Shown here: positions 1 through 7,945 of the stretch, piece by piece | Layout: each line of letters starts with the position of its first letter | Position numbering within the stretch: position 1 is the first letter of the stretch | Assembly: GCA_963639765.1 (NCBI GenBank) | Contig: CAVHXA010000003.1 | Coordinates: forward strand, 1 to 64,000 | Length of the DNA stretch: 64,000 nucleotides | Origin: CAVHXA01 sp963639765 | Lineage (GTDB): Bacteria; Bacillota; Clostridia; Oscillospirales; Oscillospiraceae | Direction of reading: 5' to 3' | Program-made: the position numbers and the translations under genes | The notes under the pieces: generated by a model | The model's input: the letters and a program-made list of their open reading frames with translations, nothing else | Database searches by the model: none | Told to the model about the DNA's origin: nothing

Positions 1-31
1 ATTTCCTGTATACTTGAACATTCATCCTGCA

Positions 32-40
32 GTCTCAACA
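32..40. repeat. Left 9-bp direct repeat of a possible integration scar
   Basis: GTCTCAACA occurs here and again at 1122-1130 in the same orientation. The right copy lies in the 3' end of rlmD; this copy lies across the stop of the truncated recombinase. A short core of this kind fits a serine-integrase attachment site, but nine bases could match by chance. Confidence 0.4.
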
Positions 41-967
41 ATGTAGGCTATTTTTTGAGCTATACTTCGTGTTCTTCCTCTTCCGTTCCCCCGTCTCGCT
101 AACCGTAATATTGCTTCGTTCCTCTCTGGCTTCCTGTGCTGCACGGAAAACATCCTCTGTAATAATCGGTGGATGACTGTCCTTCACCTGAAACTTCTGT
201 CCCTCTATTACAGAATCTGTTAATATAACGGTTCCTATATACTTTTCATTCGTAAGAAGTTTATCAATGGTTCTCTTACTCCATTGTTCTTTTCCGGTAG
301 GGGATGGTACACTCTGCTCTGCAAGCTTTTTTTGAATTCCCAAGATGCTTGCCCCATCAACGTACCAACGGTATATATCACGAACCACCTGCGCCTGTGT
401 AGGCTCAATCACTAGATTCCCCTCATCATCTTTCACATATCCATACAGTCTTTTATGGTAGTTTCCTGAGCTTCCGTTTAGTGCACGATTCCGAAGCCCC
501 ATCCGAATGTTCATGCTTCTCGACTCGTTTTCTGCCTGCGCGAATGACTCTGTCACTGATATCAGCAGATCATCATCAGCCTCATCTGTGTCTAACCCTT
601 CTTCGTCAAAAATAACACGTACACCGGCTGCCTTTAGCCTTCGCAAAGCCTCCAGTGTATCCACGGTGTCTCTTCCAAAGCGGCTGATGCTCTTAGTCAG
701 AATTACCGATATATGATGTGCCTCTGCTTCATGAAGCATGCGCTCAAACTCACGCCGGGGTGATTCTCCCCTGGCGGAAGCGATATCGATAAATACGTCT
801 GTCAACTTCCATTGGTCAACATTGGCGACTGCTCTTGTAAGTGCTGATATCTGCGCTGAGAGGCTGTATAGTTGGTTCTTCTCGTTACTACTAACTCTGC
901 AATAAAGACCTACGTTCCTTCCTGGTTCTAACCGCTTTGACGGTATATACCATATTTGAGGACTCAT
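35..967 (-). CDS. Serine recombinase (resolvase/invertase family), C-terminally truncated
   Basis: This gene encodes a 310-residue site-specific serine recombinase. The N-terminal catalytic domain shows YCRVSS with nucleophile Ser near residue 26, the ISRFGRD motif, and the FAQAENES helix. A Recombinase domain follows (about residues 165-285). In the large-integrase family the protein normally continues past KYSSKNS into a zinc-ribbon (CxxC) and coiled-coil region; here it ends after six more bases in LHC and a stop, so that region is missing. The start ATG is preceded by AGGAGG. The gene is AT-richer than its neighbours, which suggests acquired DNA. It sits next to the 3' end of rlmD, a known insertion site for serine-integrase elements in Firmicutes. 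It is probably a non-functional remnant. Confidence 0.85.
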   Translation of the reverse strand: MSPQIWYIPSKRLEPGRNVGLYCRVSSNEKNQLYSLSAQISALTRAVANVDQWKLTDVFIDIASARGESPRREFERMLHEAEAHHISVILTKSISRFGRDTVDTLEALRRLKAAGVRVIFDEEGLDTDEADDDLLISVTESFAQAENESRSMNIRMGLRNRALNGSSGNYHKRLYGYVKDDEGNLVIEPTQAQVVRDIYRWYVDGASILGIQKKLAEQSVPSPTGKEQWSKRTIDKLLTNEKYIGTVILTDSVIEGQKFQVKDSHPPIITEDVFRAAQEAREERSNITVSETGERKRKNTKYSSKNSLHC

Positions 968-1093
968 TGCGCCGCCTCCCTCCTTTTGCTTTTGCCTAAT
1001 TATATCAAAATTTGTTATGTATGTACAGTAGGCTGTTGTTGGCTTTCGGACACTGTTTTTTCAATATGTATGGTGTAATCAGCCGTGAAACCA

Positions 1094-2476
1094 CTATATC
1101 TTGCGTGACAGCAATACTACCGTCTCAACATGTGCAGTGCGGGGGAAAAGATCGAAGGCTTCGGCGGTCTTCAGGTGATATCCCAGCTGCGTCAGACGAA
1201 CCAGATCCCGTGCAAGCGTAGCCGGATCACAGGAAATATATACCATTTTTTGCGGCTGCATCTGAGACACTGCCTGCAGTACGGCTTCGTCCACACCTTT
1301 TCTCGGAGGGTCTACGACCAGAACGGAGGGATGCTCGCCGCGTTCGGCCAGCCGAGCCGCAATCGTACCGGCATCTCCGCGGAGAAACTCTGCGTTCCGT
1401 ATCCCGCTGCGTTTTGCATTTTCCTGCGCATCCTTCACGGCGTCCGGGACCACCTCGACACCAAGAATCCTGCCGACGTGCGGGGCCAGAGCCAGTGTGA
1501 TCGCACCGATTCCGCAATAAAGCTCCAGAACCGTATCGGCTTCTGTCAGTTCGGCCAGCTCGGCGGCGCGCCGGTACAGGCGTTCTGCCTGGACGGAATT
1601 CACCTGATAAAACGAGGCCGGAGAAATACGAAGAGAAACACCGCAGAGAACATCCTCAATCCACATGGGTCCATACAGGGGCAAAAATGTCTGCGACAGC
1701 ACCACGTTTCCCGGACGCCGGTTTATGTTCAGACAGATGCTTACAACCGACGGTTCTGCCCGCAGTATGGAGTCGACCAGATCCTGCTCCTGCGGGATTC
1801 GCTGCCCGTTGATCACAAGACAGACCAGCGTCTGGCCGGGCTGACGCCCACAGCGAACGTGGATGTGCCGGACCAGCCCCTGCCCCGTTTTTTCGTCATA
1901 GGCGCGTATGCCCCACCGATTCATCCAGGCTGAGACAGCCTGCGCAGCGCGATCGGCCTGCGGGGACTGAATGGCACAGCGATCTATGGGAATCACCTGA
2001 TGGCTGCCGGCACGATAGAACCCGACGGACGGCCGCCCGTCGGCACCGGGAGCAACCGGATACTGCGCCTTGTTGCGATAGCCTGTTATCTGCGGTGCGG
2101 CATGGATGGGTACCTGCGATATATGCTGGCCACCGATTCGCTGCAGGGCGTCGGTTACGCGCCGGGCCTTTGCCCGCAGTTCTTCTTCGTAGTCCATATG
2201 CCAGAACGAGCAGCCGCCGCAGCGGCCATAATAGGGGCAGGCCGGGCGGACACGATGAACGGACGCGGACAGAACCTCTTTTACACAGGCCCACACGCTG
2301 TTTCGACCGATCTTTGTGATGCGCGCCAGAACCGTTTCTGCGTCGAGCGCGCCCGGGACGAAGATTACCCGACCGTCTTTGCGGGCCACACCGTGTCCCT
2401 GGCTGGTATAGCCCTGAATGGTGAGTGTCAGCAGCTGCTGCTCACGAAGAGTGGAGGTGGATTCTGATTGTTTCAC
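1094..2476 (-). CDS. rlmD: 23S rRNA (uracil-5-)-methyltransferase RlmD/RumA (TrmA family)
   Basis: This 460-residue enzyme should methylate a conserved uracil in 23S rRNA with S-adenosylmethionine. An N-terminal TRAM domain (residues 12-70) is followed by the iron-sulfur cysteines C80, C86, C89 and C167. The SAM motif LELYCGIGAITL is at 317-328, VVDPPRKGVD at 387-396, and the catalytic Cys of YISCDP at 416. Length and motif order match the family. The start is GTG at 2474-2476, chosen because AAAGGAAG lies about six bases upstream; that GTG lies inside a parS-like palindrome. It follows the lipoprotein gene by 12 bases and is probably cotranscribed with it. Confidence 0.93.
   Translation of the reverse strand: MKQSESTSTLREQQLLTLTIQGYTSQGHGVARKDGRVIFVPGALDAETVLARITKIGRNSVWACVKEVLSASVHRVRPACPYYGRCGGCSFWHMDYEEELRAKARRVTDALQRIGGQHISQVPIHAAPQITGYRNKAQYPVAPGADGRPSVGFYRAGSHQVIPIDRCAIQSPQADRAAQAVSAWMNRWGIRAYDEKTGQGLVRHIHVRCGRQPGQTLVCLVINGQRIPQEQDLVDSILRAEPSVVSICLNINRRPGNVVLSQTFLPLYGPMWIEDVLCGVSLRISPASFYQVNSVQAERLYRRAAELAELTEADTVLELYCGIGAITLALAPHVGRILGVEVVPDAVKDAQENAKRSGIRNAEFLRGDAGTIAARLAERGEHPSVLVVDPPRKGVDEAVLQAVSQMQPQKMVYISCDPATLARDLVRLTQLGYHLKTAEAFDLFPRTAHVETVVLLSRKI
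1122..1130. repeat. Right 9-bp direct repeat, inside the rlmD 3' end
   Basis: GTCTCAACA lies on the antisense of the rlmD codons for HVET, close to the stop. It matches the copy at 32-40. The rlmD/rumA 3' end is used as an attachment site by serine-integrase elements in other Firmicutes, so this may be the core of an old att site. Confidence 0.4.
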
Positions 2477-2484
2477 GTGAAACT
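2469..2484. promoter_or_regulatory. parS-like site overlapping the rlmD start
   Basis: TGTTTCACGTGAAACT matches the Bacillus-type parS consensus TGTTTCACGTGAAACA at 15 of 16 positions. It contains the GTG start codon of rlmD (2474-2476, minus strand). It is presumed to be bound by the ParB encoded at 7070-7945. A perfect copy lies at 6232-6247. Confidence 0.88.
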
Positions 2485-2488
2485 TCCT

Positions 2489-3385
2489 TTACTCCGGCAT
2501 GACAAAGCCATCGAGCGTGCTGTATGGCAGGGATACCTGCTGCACGCCGAGCGAGACCACGCCTGCCTGATAATAGATGACAAGACCGCTGCTGCTGAGA
2601 TAGAAGCTGTCCGGGTCAAACGCCGAGGAAGCGTAGTCCTGCCAGTCGGCATACAGCTCCTGATCGGATTCGGACAAAACGGCAATAACCTGTGCGAGCA
2701 CGATTTCCTCACGACCCTGCGAGGACATGCCCGGGAAAAAATCAGCCAGTGTAAACAGCCCTCCGCTTTGAACCTGAAAGGTTTCGGACCGAAGTGTCAC
2801 ACTGCCGGAATCGTTTTTCAGCGTGCGAAGAATGGAGAGGACCTGCCCCTTCTGGTACACCACCTGCGTGGTAACGCCAAGTCCCTGCGATGCGGCCTGT
2901 TCAGCCTTTTTTGCATAATAGGAGCTGATCTCTGCCGCGGCCTCCGCACTGCAGACGTTTTGCAGCGTCTGGTCCAGACCAAAGGCGTCCGACTCCGACA
3001 GCACAGCGGCAGGTACAGGGTCCTGCACCGCATCGGGCTCCTGAAGCGCGGTCAGATCTGTTTCTTCCTCGGGCTCCAGCAGCGGCATTCCGGACAGATC
3101 CGGCGGCTGTGCGGACTCGACATCCTGCAGGGCGTCGGTACTTTGCACTTCAGAAGGTTCCGACAGGGATCCGTCGTCGTTCTGCGCTGCCGCAGGAGCC
3201 TGCTGTATGTCGGAATCTGCAGCGGTCGATGCATTGTCGGGGATGCTGTCTGCGGTCTGCAGATCGACGCCTTCGCCGCTGTTCAGCTGCACAGAGCCGT
3301 CCGGTCCGATGCCGGCCGCTCCGATGCTGCACCCGCACAGGACTGCAGACAGACCAAAAGCTGCGATACAAAGCTTTATGTTCAT
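2489..3385 (-). CDS. RsiV-like (DUF3298/DUF4163) lipoprotein
   Basis: This 298-residue protein begins with a lipoprotein signal peptide whose lipobox is LCGC, so it should be anchored outside the membrane. An acidic, low-complexity Ser/Ala/Asp/Gln linker (about residues 30-150) leads to a C-terminal domain. That domain has the DUF3298 pattern: the segment GGLFTLADFFPG, then a conserved end with YYQAGVVSLG and SLPYSTL. The ATG at 3383-3385 is preferred because GGAGGG stands upstream; an in-frame ATG five codons earlier has no such site. The substrate is unknown. The family includes the lysozyme-binding anti-sigma domain of RsiV, but no anti-sigma part is present here. It has a promoter at 3407-3435 and lies just before rlmD. 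Confidence 0.8.
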   Translation of the reverse strand: MNIKLCIAAFGLSAVLCGCSIGAAGIGPDGSVQLNSGEGVDLQTADSIPDNASTAADSDIQQAPAAAQNDDGSLSEPSEVQSTDALQDVESAQPPDLSGMPLLEPEEETDLTALQEPDAVQDPVPAAVLSESDAFGLDQTLQNVCSAEAAAEISSYYAKKAEQAASQGLGVTTQVVYQKGQVLSILRTLKNDSGSVTLRSETFQVQSGGLFTLADFFPGMSSQGREEIVLAQVIAVLSESDQELYADWQDYASSAFDPDSFYLSSSGLVIYYQAGVVSLGVQQVSLPYSTLDGFVMPE

Positions 3386-3406
3386 AATTACTCCCTCCAT
3401 AACGGC

Positions 3407-3435
3407 ATTGTATCACAGCTTTTGCCCCCTGTCCA
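3407..3435 (-). promoter_or_regulatory. Sigma-A promoter for the lipoprotein-rlmD unit
   Basis: On the minus strand TGGACA is separated by 17 bp from TACAAT. It is divergent from, and back to back with, the promoter at 3437-3465; their -35 boxes are one base apart. Confidence 0.6.
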
Positions 3436-3436
3436 C

Positions 3437-3465
3437 TTGTGCCGGAAGCTGCAAGGTGCTATACT
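3437..3465 (+). promoter_or_regulatory. Sigma-A promoter for the Mrp-type ATPase operon
   Basis: TTGTGC, a 17-bp spacer and TATACT lie 30 bp upstream of the ATG at 3496. Confidence 0.6.
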
Positions 3466-3495
3466 GACTGCATCAAACGGAAAAGGAGATATCGC

Positions 3496-4311
3496 ATGGA
3501 TACAGAAAAAGCCTCGAATTCCTGTACGGGAGACTGCGCCAGCTGCGGCGCATCCTGCAAGGAAGGCAAGCCCACACCCCGCCATGCAAAATGCATCGTT
3601 GCCGTGGCCTCCGGAAAGGGCGGCACGGGCAAAAGCGTAATGACCTGTCTTCTTGCCGGCGAGCTGCGGCGGCTTGGCTGTTCCGTAGGCATTATGGATG
3701 CCGATCTGGCCTGCCCGGCTATTGGCCTGCTGCACGGAAACGAGTCGCCTGCCGACTCCGACGATAAGCTTGTCTTCCCTGTCTCGGCCGAAAACGGTGT
3801 ACAATATATATCCATGGCAAACATATACGACAAGCCCGAGAGCCCGCTTCTCTGGTATGGCAAGGATCAGGCCGGCGGCGCAATGTATTTCTATACGGAC
3901 GTAGACTGGCAGGACCCGGATGTTTTACTGGTTGATATGCCGTCCGGCTTTGGGGATATTCCCCTGCAGCTGTATACCGGCATTCCGTTTGATGCTGCCA
4001 TTCTGGTCGGCACTCCGGACAGCCTGTGCGACCGTATGCTGAAAAAAACAAAAAATCTGCTTACGATGGTCTATATTCCTGTTCTGGGCGTGATCGAAAA
4101 CAAAACCGGAGATGCGGAATCCGCGCAGCAGCACGCCAAAAACTGCGATCTGCGTCTTCTGGCGGCCTTCCCGACCGACGGGCCGCTGGCTCTGGCTGCC
4201 GAACAGGGGCAGCTTGCGTCCCGCAGAGCACCGGGCCTTACCGCCCTGGCACGGATTCTTTCGGATATGGCTGAGAATCGGCAGAGCCCATCAGACGGCT
4301 CAGAAACGTGA
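3496..4311 (+). CDS. Mrp/NBP35-type P-loop ATPase
   Basis: This 271-residue cytoplasmic ATPase belongs to the MinD/ParA/Mrp group. The deviant Walker A SGKGGTGKS is at about residues 39-47. LLVDMPSGFGD is the Walker B/switch region, and VIENKTG occupies the place of the usual VENM segment. A short N-terminal cysteine cluster (CTGDCASCGASC, residues 10-21) resembles the iron-sulfur carrier Mrp/NBP35 proteins of Clostridia. The C-terminal CPxC motif, which normally bridges the cluster in Mrp scaffolds, is not seen. GGAG stands eight bases before the chosen ATG. The gene overlaps the next one by four bases (GTGA), so translation is probably coupled. A role in iron-sulfur delivery, perhaps to the neighbouring radical SAM protein, is inference. 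Confidence 0.8.
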   Translation: MDTEKASNSCTGDCASCGASCKEGKPTPRHAKCIVAVASGKGGTGKSVMTCLLAGELRRLGCSVGIMDADLACPAIGLLHGNESPADSDDKLVFPVSAENGVQYISMANIYDKPESPLLWYGKDQAGGAMYFYTDVDWQDPDVLLVDMPSGFGDIPLQLYTGIPFDAAILVGTPDSLCDRMLKKTKNLLTMVYIPVLGVIENKTGDAESAQQHAKNCDLRLLAAFPTDGPLALAAEQGQLASRRAPGLTALARILSDMAENRQSPSDGSET

Positions 4312-5198
4312 TACGGTATTCGCCGTGCAGACTCTGCCCAAGGCAGTGCGGAGCAGACCGGGAAGGCGGGGAGCCCGGATTCTGTGCCATGCCTGCCCAT
4401 GCGCGGGTGGCGCGGGCAGCCCCACACTTTGGCGAGGAGCCCTGCATTTCCGGAACGCGCGGAAGCGGCACGGTCTTCTTTTCCGGCTGCTCACTGGGCT
4501 GCGGCTATTGCCAGAACGCACCCATCAGCCTGTATGGAAAGGGCCGTACGGTTACCGTCGCGCAGCTTCGGCGGATCTTTGTCAATCTGATTGAGCAGGG
4601 TGTGCACAACCTCAGCCTGGTCACGGCTACGCATTTTCTCCCGGATATTCTGCAGGCTCTTCCAAAGGATCGGACTCTGCCCATTGTCTATAACACCGGC
4701 GGATATGAGACGGTTCAGACCGTTCGTGCTCTTGCAGACACAGTGGACGTCTGGCTGCCGGATCTGAAATATGCCGAAACCGAGCCGGCCGAACGCTTTA
4801 GCCATGCTCCGGATTATTTTCCCACGGCGACTGCGGCGATTCAACAGATGGCTGCACAGACCGGACCGCCGGTTTTCAACCGCGAGGGAATTCTGATGCG
4901 CGGTGTGCTCATACGGCATCTTGTACTGCCGGGGTATGTGCAGAACAGTCTGAAGGTGCTGGACTGGATTGCCGATACATTTCGGCCGGGCGAGGTATTG
5001 GTGTCTCTGATGGGCCAGTATGTGCCCTGTGGCCCGCTCGCCGACACTGCTCCGCTGTGCCGCACCGTCACCGCCGAGGAATACGGGGCTGTGCGCAGCT
5101 GGATGATGATGCTGGGCCTTGATCACGGCTATTGGCAGGATCTTTCCTCGGCCGATACCGATCAGATCCCGGCCTTTGACGGAACTGGAGTTGAATGA
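4308..5198 (+). CDS. Radical SAM protein, PflX-like (COG1313 type)
   Basis: This 296-residue protein starts at a GTG that overlaps the previous stop. It carries an N-terminal cysteine pair (CRLCPRQCG, then GFCA) and the radical SAM motif FFSGCSLGCGYCQN (CxxxCxxC pattern) at about residues 57-70. The segments PIVYNTGGYE, VDVWLPDLKY and HLVLPGY follow the pattern of pyruvate formate-lyase-activase-like PflX proteins. Members cleave S-adenosylmethionine with a 4Fe-4S cluster, but their substrate is unknown. No glycyl-radical enzyme lies in the window. It is translationally coupled to the ATPase upstream and the hydrolase downstream (ATGA overlap). Confidence 0.85.
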   Translation: MIRYSPCRLCPRQCGADREGGEPGFCAMPAHARVARAAPHFGEEPCISGTRGSGTVFFSGCSLGCGYCQNAPISLYGKGRTVTVAQLRRIFVNLIEQGVHNLSLVTATHFLPDILQALPKDRTLPIVYNTGGYETVQTVRALADTVDVWLPDLKYAETEPAERFSHAPDYFPTATAAIQQMAAQTGPPVFNREGILMRGVLIRHLVLPGYVQNSLKVLDWIADTFRPGEVLVSLMGQYVPCGPLADTAPLCRTVTAEEYGAVRSWMMMLGLDHGYWQDLSSADTDQIPAFDGTGVE

Positions 5199-6112
5199 AT
5201 TTGAAGCTGGAAACCATAACCCTGGACGAAAAACGGCACGTATCGCTGGTTGCCGTATTAAACAGCTGGAGCTCTGCCACCTTTGGCGTATACCCAAAGC
5301 GCGGGGCTGTGATTGTCTGTCCCGGCGGAGCATTTATGACTCGCGCTGCCGGCGAAGGAGAACCGATTGCACTGGCGTTTGCCGGCTCCGGCTATCAGGC
5401 CTTTGTATTACGCTACGGCATCGGAAAAAATGCCGTGATGCCAAACCCGATACGCGATGCGGCGCTCGCTGTGGCCTGCGTACGCGACCATTCCGAAGAA
5501 TGGAATATCGATCCGGATAAAATAGCAATCTGCGGCTTTTCTGCCGGCGGATATGTTGCGTCCGCTCTGGGTACCATGTATGTGCAGCCGGAGATACAGG
5601 CCCTGGTCGGACGCACGGCAGAGGAGATCCGGCCCAATGCACTGATCCTCGGCTATCCGCTGACCACGGTTGAGGCGCTCGACAACGTGGTTACAAGACT
5701 GCTGTCGGACAATCATATCGAGGAAGAGCTCTTTCGCCGGTATTCTCCGGTTGAATTTGTTGGGCCGCACACACCGCCGACCTTTTTGTGGAATATCTTT
5801 TCCGATACCATGATTCCGGTCGAAATGGGCCTGCGGTTCTGCCAGGCGCTTGCAGCAGCGGACGTTCCGTTTGAGCTGCATACCTTCCAGCAGGGCAGCC
5901 ATGGCTCGTGCCTTGGCAACGAAATTACCTCGCTCGGTGACGCTTCTCTCGAAAACGAACAGATTGCACAGTGGTTCGCACTGTGTCAACAGTGGCTTTT
6001 ACAGCTGTTTGGCCCGCCGCGCCTTCCGCAGGGCACCAAGGTCGGCTTTGTGATGCCAACCGGCGAACGCGCCCATCCGGGGCAGAACAATTTGCCTGCC
6101 AGTCTGCTCTGA
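5195..6112 (+). CDS. Alpha/beta hydrolase (BD-FAE/acetylxylan-esterase-like)
   Basis: This 305-residue cytoplasmic hydrolase has the oxyanion motif VIVCPGGAF near residue 46, the nucleophile elbow ICGFSAGGY near residue 115, DTMIPVEMG with the probable acid, and a C-terminal HGSCLG with the probable catalytic His. This layout is that of carbohydrate-ester hydrolases of the BD-FAE group. No signal peptide is present. It is the last gene of a three-gene coupled operon with the Mrp-type ATPase and the radical SAM protein. The C-terminus runs on about 50 residues past the His-containing loop. The substrate is unknown. Confidence 0.83.
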   Translation: MNLKLETITLDEKRHVSLVAVLNSWSSATFGVYPKRGAVIVCPGGAFMTRAAGEGEPIALAFAGSGYQAFVLRYGIGKNAVMPNPIRDAALAVACVRDHSEEWNIDPDKIAICGFSAGGYVASALGTMYVQPEIQALVGRTAEEIRPNALILGYPLTTVEALDNVVTRLLSDNHIEEELFRRYSPVEFVGPHTPPTFLWNIFSDTMIPVEMGLRFCQALAAADVPFELHTFQQGSHGSCLGNEITSLGDASLENEQIAQWFALCQQWLLQLFGPPRLPQGTKVGFVMPTGERAHPGQNNLPASLL

Positions 6113-6231
6113 GGCAGCCTCGCACAGCCACGCCTGCGGCAGCTAGCGGATTCCTCCCGCTGATGCATGGTCCCTGCCGGATGCTGCGGCGATTCGCCTG
6201 CCCTGCTCCGCACAGCACCGGGATTTGCGGC

Positions 6232-6247
6232 TGTTTCACGTGAAACA
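6232..6247. promoter_or_regulatory. Consensus parS site
   Basis: TGTTTCACGTGAAACA is identical to the Bacillus parS consensus. It lies three bases upstream of the -35 box of the parAB promoter, so ParB loading here could also affect transcription of its own operon. Confidence 0.95.
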
Positions 6248-6250
6248 TGA

Positions 6251-6279
6251 TTGTATTTCCAAAAAGGCTGTGCTATAAT
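6251..6279 (+). promoter_or_regulatory. Sigma-A promoter of parAB
   Basis: TTGTAT, a 17-bp spacer and TATAAT lie directly beside parS and 36 bp upstream of the parA start. Confidence 0.75.
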
Positions 6280-6315
6280 GCAACCCACCATGTGTGTCAG
6301 AAGGAGGCAGTTCCA

Positions 6316-7068
6316 GTGGGTCAGGTGATTGCAATCGTAAACCAGAAGGGCGGAGTCGGAAAGACGACAACCGCCGTAAATCTGACTGCTGCTCTGCACG
6401 AACGGGGCCGCCGTGTACTGCTGTGTGACTTTGACCCCCAGGCCAACGCGTCCTCAGGCATGGGCGTCGGTCGACACGACAGAAAAGACGGCGGAATCTA
6501 TTCTGTACTGATCGGACAGACGAGCGCGGCAGAGGCTGTGGTTCACACACTCTATGGAGATCTGCTGCCCTCAGCTGCGGCTTTGTCCGGAGCGGGAATC
6601 GAGCTTGTAGACCTGGGCAACCGGGAGTTTCGTCTGCGGGATGCGCTTGCGACGATCAAAGACAGCTATGATTATATCTTTATCGACTGCCCACCCTCGC
6701 TGGAGCTGCTGACCCTCAATTGCCTGTGTGCCGCAGACGGCATTCTTGTGCCGGTGCAGTGCGAATACTATGCGCTCGAGGGCCTGTCTGACCTGATGAC
6801 CACTCTGCGGGCCACAAAGCGCAGGCTGAACCCCGGTCTGCAGATTTTTGGCCTGCTGCTTACCATGTACGATGGACGTACCAATTTTTCCCAGCAAGTT
6901 GCTGATGAGGTTCGCGCACACTTTCCGGGCAAGGTGTTTCACACCGTTATTCCCAGAAATGTGCGCCTGAGCGAGGCACCCAGCCACGCCATGCCGGTCA
7001 CGGCCTACGACCGCGCGAGCCGCGGAGCCGAGGCATATCGGGCACTTGCCGGGGAGATAGGCGGTTAA
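6316..7068 (+). CDS. parA: Chromosome partitioning ATPase ParA/Soj
   Basis: This 250-residue ParA-type ATPase acts with ParB-parS in origin segregation. IAIVNQKGGVGKTTTAVNL (deviant Walker A) begins at residue 5, DFDPQANASSG follows, and the Walker B region is FIDCPPSL. The GTG at 6316 is chosen because AAGGAGG lies seven bases upstream and the protein then starts in the family's usual place. It is followed one base later by parB and then a membrane coiled-coil gene, a single transcription unit. Confidence 0.96.
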   Translation: MGQVIAIVNQKGGVGKTTTAVNLTAALHERGRRVLLCDFDPQANASSGMGVGRHDRKDGGIYSVLIGQTSAAEAVVHTLYGDLLPSAAALSGAGIELVDLGNREFRLRDALATIKDSYDYIFIDCPPSLELLTLNCLCAADGILVPVQCEYYALEGLSDLMTTLRATKRRLNPGLQIFGLLLTMYDGRTNFSQQVADEVRAHFPGKVFHTVIPRNVRLSEAPSHAMPVTAYDRASRGAEAYRALAGEIGG

Positions 7069-7069
7069 C

Positions 7070-7945
7070 ATGAAGGAAAAAGGATTAGGACAGGGGCTGA
7101 ACGCTCTGTTCGGAGACGATTTCAGCCTCGAACAGCAGGACGATGCTGCCCGGACTATGCTTCCGCTGCACCGGGTTGAACCCAACCCGGACCAGCCCCG
7201 AAAGGATTTCGACGAGCAGGAGCTGCAGTCTCTGGCAGATTCGCTGGCCCAGCATGGCATGATTTCACCGATTGCCGTGCGGGACATGGGAAACGGCTAT
7301 TATCAGATCATTGCGGGTGAACGCCGGTGGCGCGCGGCCCGTCTGGCGGGGTTTACGCAGATCCCCGCGGTTATTCTGAATGTAGACAGCCGGCAGGCTG
7401 CCGAGCTGGCTCTGGTTGAAAATCTGCAGAGGCAGGACCTCAACCCCATCGAAGAGGCAAGAGGCTATCAGTCTCTGCTTGAGCAGTTTTCGCTTACGCA
7501 GGCCGAGGTAGCCCAGCGGGTGGGAAGGTCGCGCAGTGCTGTGGCCAACACGCTGCGGCTGCTGAATCTTCCGAAAGAAGTGCTGGACCTTATCGAAGCC
7601 GGACGGCTTTCGGCGGGGCACGCCCGGGCCGTGTTGAGTCTGAGCGGCGAGGATGATCAGCTGCAGCTTGCGGCACAGATTGTCGCGCAGGGGCTTTCCG
7701 TCCGCCAGGCAGAAGCTCTGGCAGCCCGCATGCTACAGCCCGAAAAGCCCGCCGTGCAGGACGAAAACGCGCCTTATTGGGCGGATTGCTGCCGCACGCT
7801 GTCCGGCGCGCTGGACCGAAAGGTCCGGATCCGACCGGGCCGGAAAAAGGGCGTAGTTGAGCTCGAATACTACAATCTCGAGGATTTTCAGACCCTATAC
7901 GATGCCCTGCAGACCCTGGGCAGAAGGGAGCATCGGCGTGGATGA
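7070..7945 (+). CDS. parB: ParB/Spo0J chromosome partitioning protein
   Basis: This 291-residue ParB binds parS and is expected to act as a CTP-dependent sliding clamp. It begins with the usual KGLGQGLNALFG. The ParB/Srx domain holds NPDQPRKDF and the nucleotide-binding GERRWRA motif (about residue 85). A helix-turn-helix follows (TQAEVAQRVGRSRSAVANTLRLL), then a C-terminal dimerisation domain. Two parS sites in this window, at 2469-2484 and 6232-6247, are its likely targets. Its end overlaps the next gene by eight bases. Confidence 0.96.
   Translation: MKEKGLGQGLNALFGDDFSLEQQDDAARTMLPLHRVEPNPDQPRKDFDEQELQSLADSLAQHGMISPIAVRDMGNGYYQIIAGERRWRAARLAGFTQIPAVILNVDSRQAAELALVENLQRQDLNPIEEARGYQSLLEQFSLTQAEVAQRVGRSRSAVANTLRLLNLPKEVLDLIEAGRLSAGHARAVLSLSGEDDQLQLAAQIVAQGLSVRQAEALAARMLQPEKPAVQDENAPYWADCCRTLSGALDRKVRIRPGRKKGVVELEYYNLEDFQTLYDALQTLGRREHRRG

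Noticed and set aside
2468..3640. 390-codon plus-strand ORF
   Set aside because: It is antisense to the RsiV-like lipoprotein and part of the ATPase, has no domain or ribosome site, and arises from GC-rich codon use.
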